Shown: positions 63,129 through 64,000 of the stretch, in pieces
Layout: every line of letters starts with the position of its first letter
Position numbering within the stretch: position 1 is the stretch's first letter
Assembly (NCBI GenBank): GCA_020853025.1
Contig: JADYZP010000004.1
Span: 92,553-156,552 of the forward strand
DNA: 64,000 bases
Reading direction: 5' to 3'
From: Burkholderiales bacterium
GTDB taxonomy: Bacteria > Pseudomonadota > Gammaproteobacteria > Burkholderiales > Casimicrobiaceae
Program-made: the position numbers and the translations under genes
Notes under the pieces: model-generated
Database searches by the model: none
The model's input: only the letters and a program-made list of their open reading frames with translations
What the model was told of the DNA's origin: nothing

Positions 63129-64000
63129 TTGAACAATATGCTCAAGAACGTCGGCATCTGGCTCGTCATCGGGCTGGTGGTGCTCACCGTCGTCAAGCAG
63201 TTCGACTCGCGCCAGGCGCCGCGCGACTCGATTCCCTATTCCGAATTCATGGATTCGGCACGCAGCGGGAAAGTGACCTCCGCCACGGTGGAAGGCCGGA
63301 CGATCAAGTGGATCAACAACGACAACAAGCGCTTCACCACCTACAGTCCCGGCGACATCTGGATGGTCGGCGACCTCGTCAAGTACGGCGTCAAGGTGGA
63401 AGCCAAGCCCGAGGAGGAGCAATCGTTCCTCGCGCAGATTTTCATCTCCTGGTTCCCGATGCTGCTGCTGATCGGCGTCTGGATCTTTTTCATGCGCCAG
63501 ATGCAAGGCGGGGGACGCGGTGGTGCGTTCTCCTTCGGCAAGAGCAAGGCGCGGATGATCGACGAGGCCAACAACACGATCACCTTCGCCGATGTCGCAG
63601 GTTGCGATGAAGCGAAGGAGGAGGTTGGCGAACTGGTCGAATTCCTGCGCGACCCGTCGAAGTTCCAAAAGCTCGGCGGACGCATTCCGCGCGGCGTGCT
63701 GATGGTCGGCAGCCCCGGTACCGGCAAGACGCTGCTGGCGAAGGCCATCGCCGGCGAAGCCAAGGTGCCATTTTTCTCGATCTCCGGCTCCGACTTTGTC
63801 GAGATGTTCGTCGGCGTCGGCGCGGCGCGCGTGCGCGACATGTTCGAGCAGGCGAAGAAGAACGCGCCGTGCATCGTCTTCATCGACGAAATCGACGCGG
63901 TCGGCCGCCAGCGCGGCGCCGGCCTGGGCGGCGGCAACGACGAGCGCGAGCAGACGCTCAACCAGATGCTGGTCGAGATGGACGGCTTCGAGACCAACCT
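63129..64000 (+). CDS. ftsH: ATP-dependent zinc metalloprotease FtsH (partial)
   Basis: Membrane-anchored AAA+ protease degrading short-lived and misfolded membrane and cytosolic proteins; cut by the window end after about 290 residues. Seen are the first transmembrane helix ([14 protein letters not shown]), the periplasmic domain, the second helix near residues 105-122, and the AAA domain with Walker A GSPGTGKT and Walker [11 protein letters not shown] followed by GRQRG. The Zn site lies beyond the window. TTG 63129 is chosen because AAGGAG is 6 bases upstream and it yields the family N-terminus MNNMLKN; ATG 63138 is the alternative. Confidence 0.95.
   Translation, partial: MNNMLKNVGIWLVIGLVVLTVVKQFDSRQAPRDSIPYSEFMDSARSGKVTSATVEGRTIKWINNDNKRFTTYSPGDIWMVGDLVKYGVKVEAKPEEEQSFLAQIFISWFPMLLLIGVWIFFMRQMQGGGRGGAFSFGKSKARMIDEANNTITFADVAGCDEAKEEVGELVEFLRDPSKFQKLGGRIPRGVLMVGSPGTGKTLLAKAIAGEAKVPFFSISGSDFVEMFVGVGAARVRDMFEQAKKNAPCIVFIDEIDAVGRQRGAGLGGGNDEREQTLNQMLVEMDGFETN

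Overview
The window is a high-GC bacterial chromosome segment whose gene orders are those of a betaproteobacterium. The supporting orders are sigma factor/DUF3619/DUF3106/RDD, ilvI-ilvN-ilvC-psd-pssA ahead of leuA, bamE divergent from fur, dapB-carA-carB-greA, and yhbY/rlmE/ftsH. I cannot assign a genus. No rRNA, tRNA, IS element, phage or CRISPR array is recognisable. The last gene, ftsH, runs off the right edge.

Region 1 (1-16.1 kb) is housekeeping. An ECF-type sigma factor operon on the minus strand faces the branched-chain amino acid genes ilvI-ilvN-ilvC. These are followed by phospholipid synthesis (psd, pssA) and, after an inserted block of two GT2 glycosyltransferases, an EamA/SMR-like protein and two polytopic membrane proteins, by leuA. 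A 33-residue leucine-rich leader peptide lies just ahead of leuA.

Region 2 (16.1-30.1 kb) is a metabolic and stress segment. It holds malate synthase (aceB), a rubrerythrin / Fe-S protein / DUF3501 module with a uracil-DNA glycosylase, then a cluster rich in regulatory and stress genes: three Rnk-like genes, a LysR regulator, a stand-alone Pat-type acetyltransferase, a double UspA protein, an NhaP2-like antiporter and a HAD-phosphatase/P-loop ATPase fusion. A frameshifted yceI remnant closes it. Two of the rnk genes carry the same 34-bp upstream element.

Region 3 (30.1-42.3 kb) is core again: yajQ, argG, argF, rpsT, murJ, fur, bamE, dapB, carA, carB, greA.

Region 4 (42.3-58.9 kb) is the most interesting part: an eight-gene, tightly packed operon inserted between greA and yhbY/rlmE/ftsH. 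Two very large proteins carry, between them, every activity of a polyunsaturated-fatty-acid (Pfa)-like iterative synthase: NPD-type enoyl reductase, KS, AT, ACP, KR, a second KS and AT, DH and 4'-phosphopantetheinyl transferase. A free ACP, two paralogous alpha/beta hydrolases, a GT1 glycosyltransferase, a PAPS sulfotransferase and an SDR follow. The inferred product is a glycosylated and/or sulfated lipid or polyketide; its structure cannot be read from sequence. A secreted 833-residue protein with Ig-like repeats follows. Region 5 (61.5-64 kb) returns to yhbY, rlmE and ftsH.
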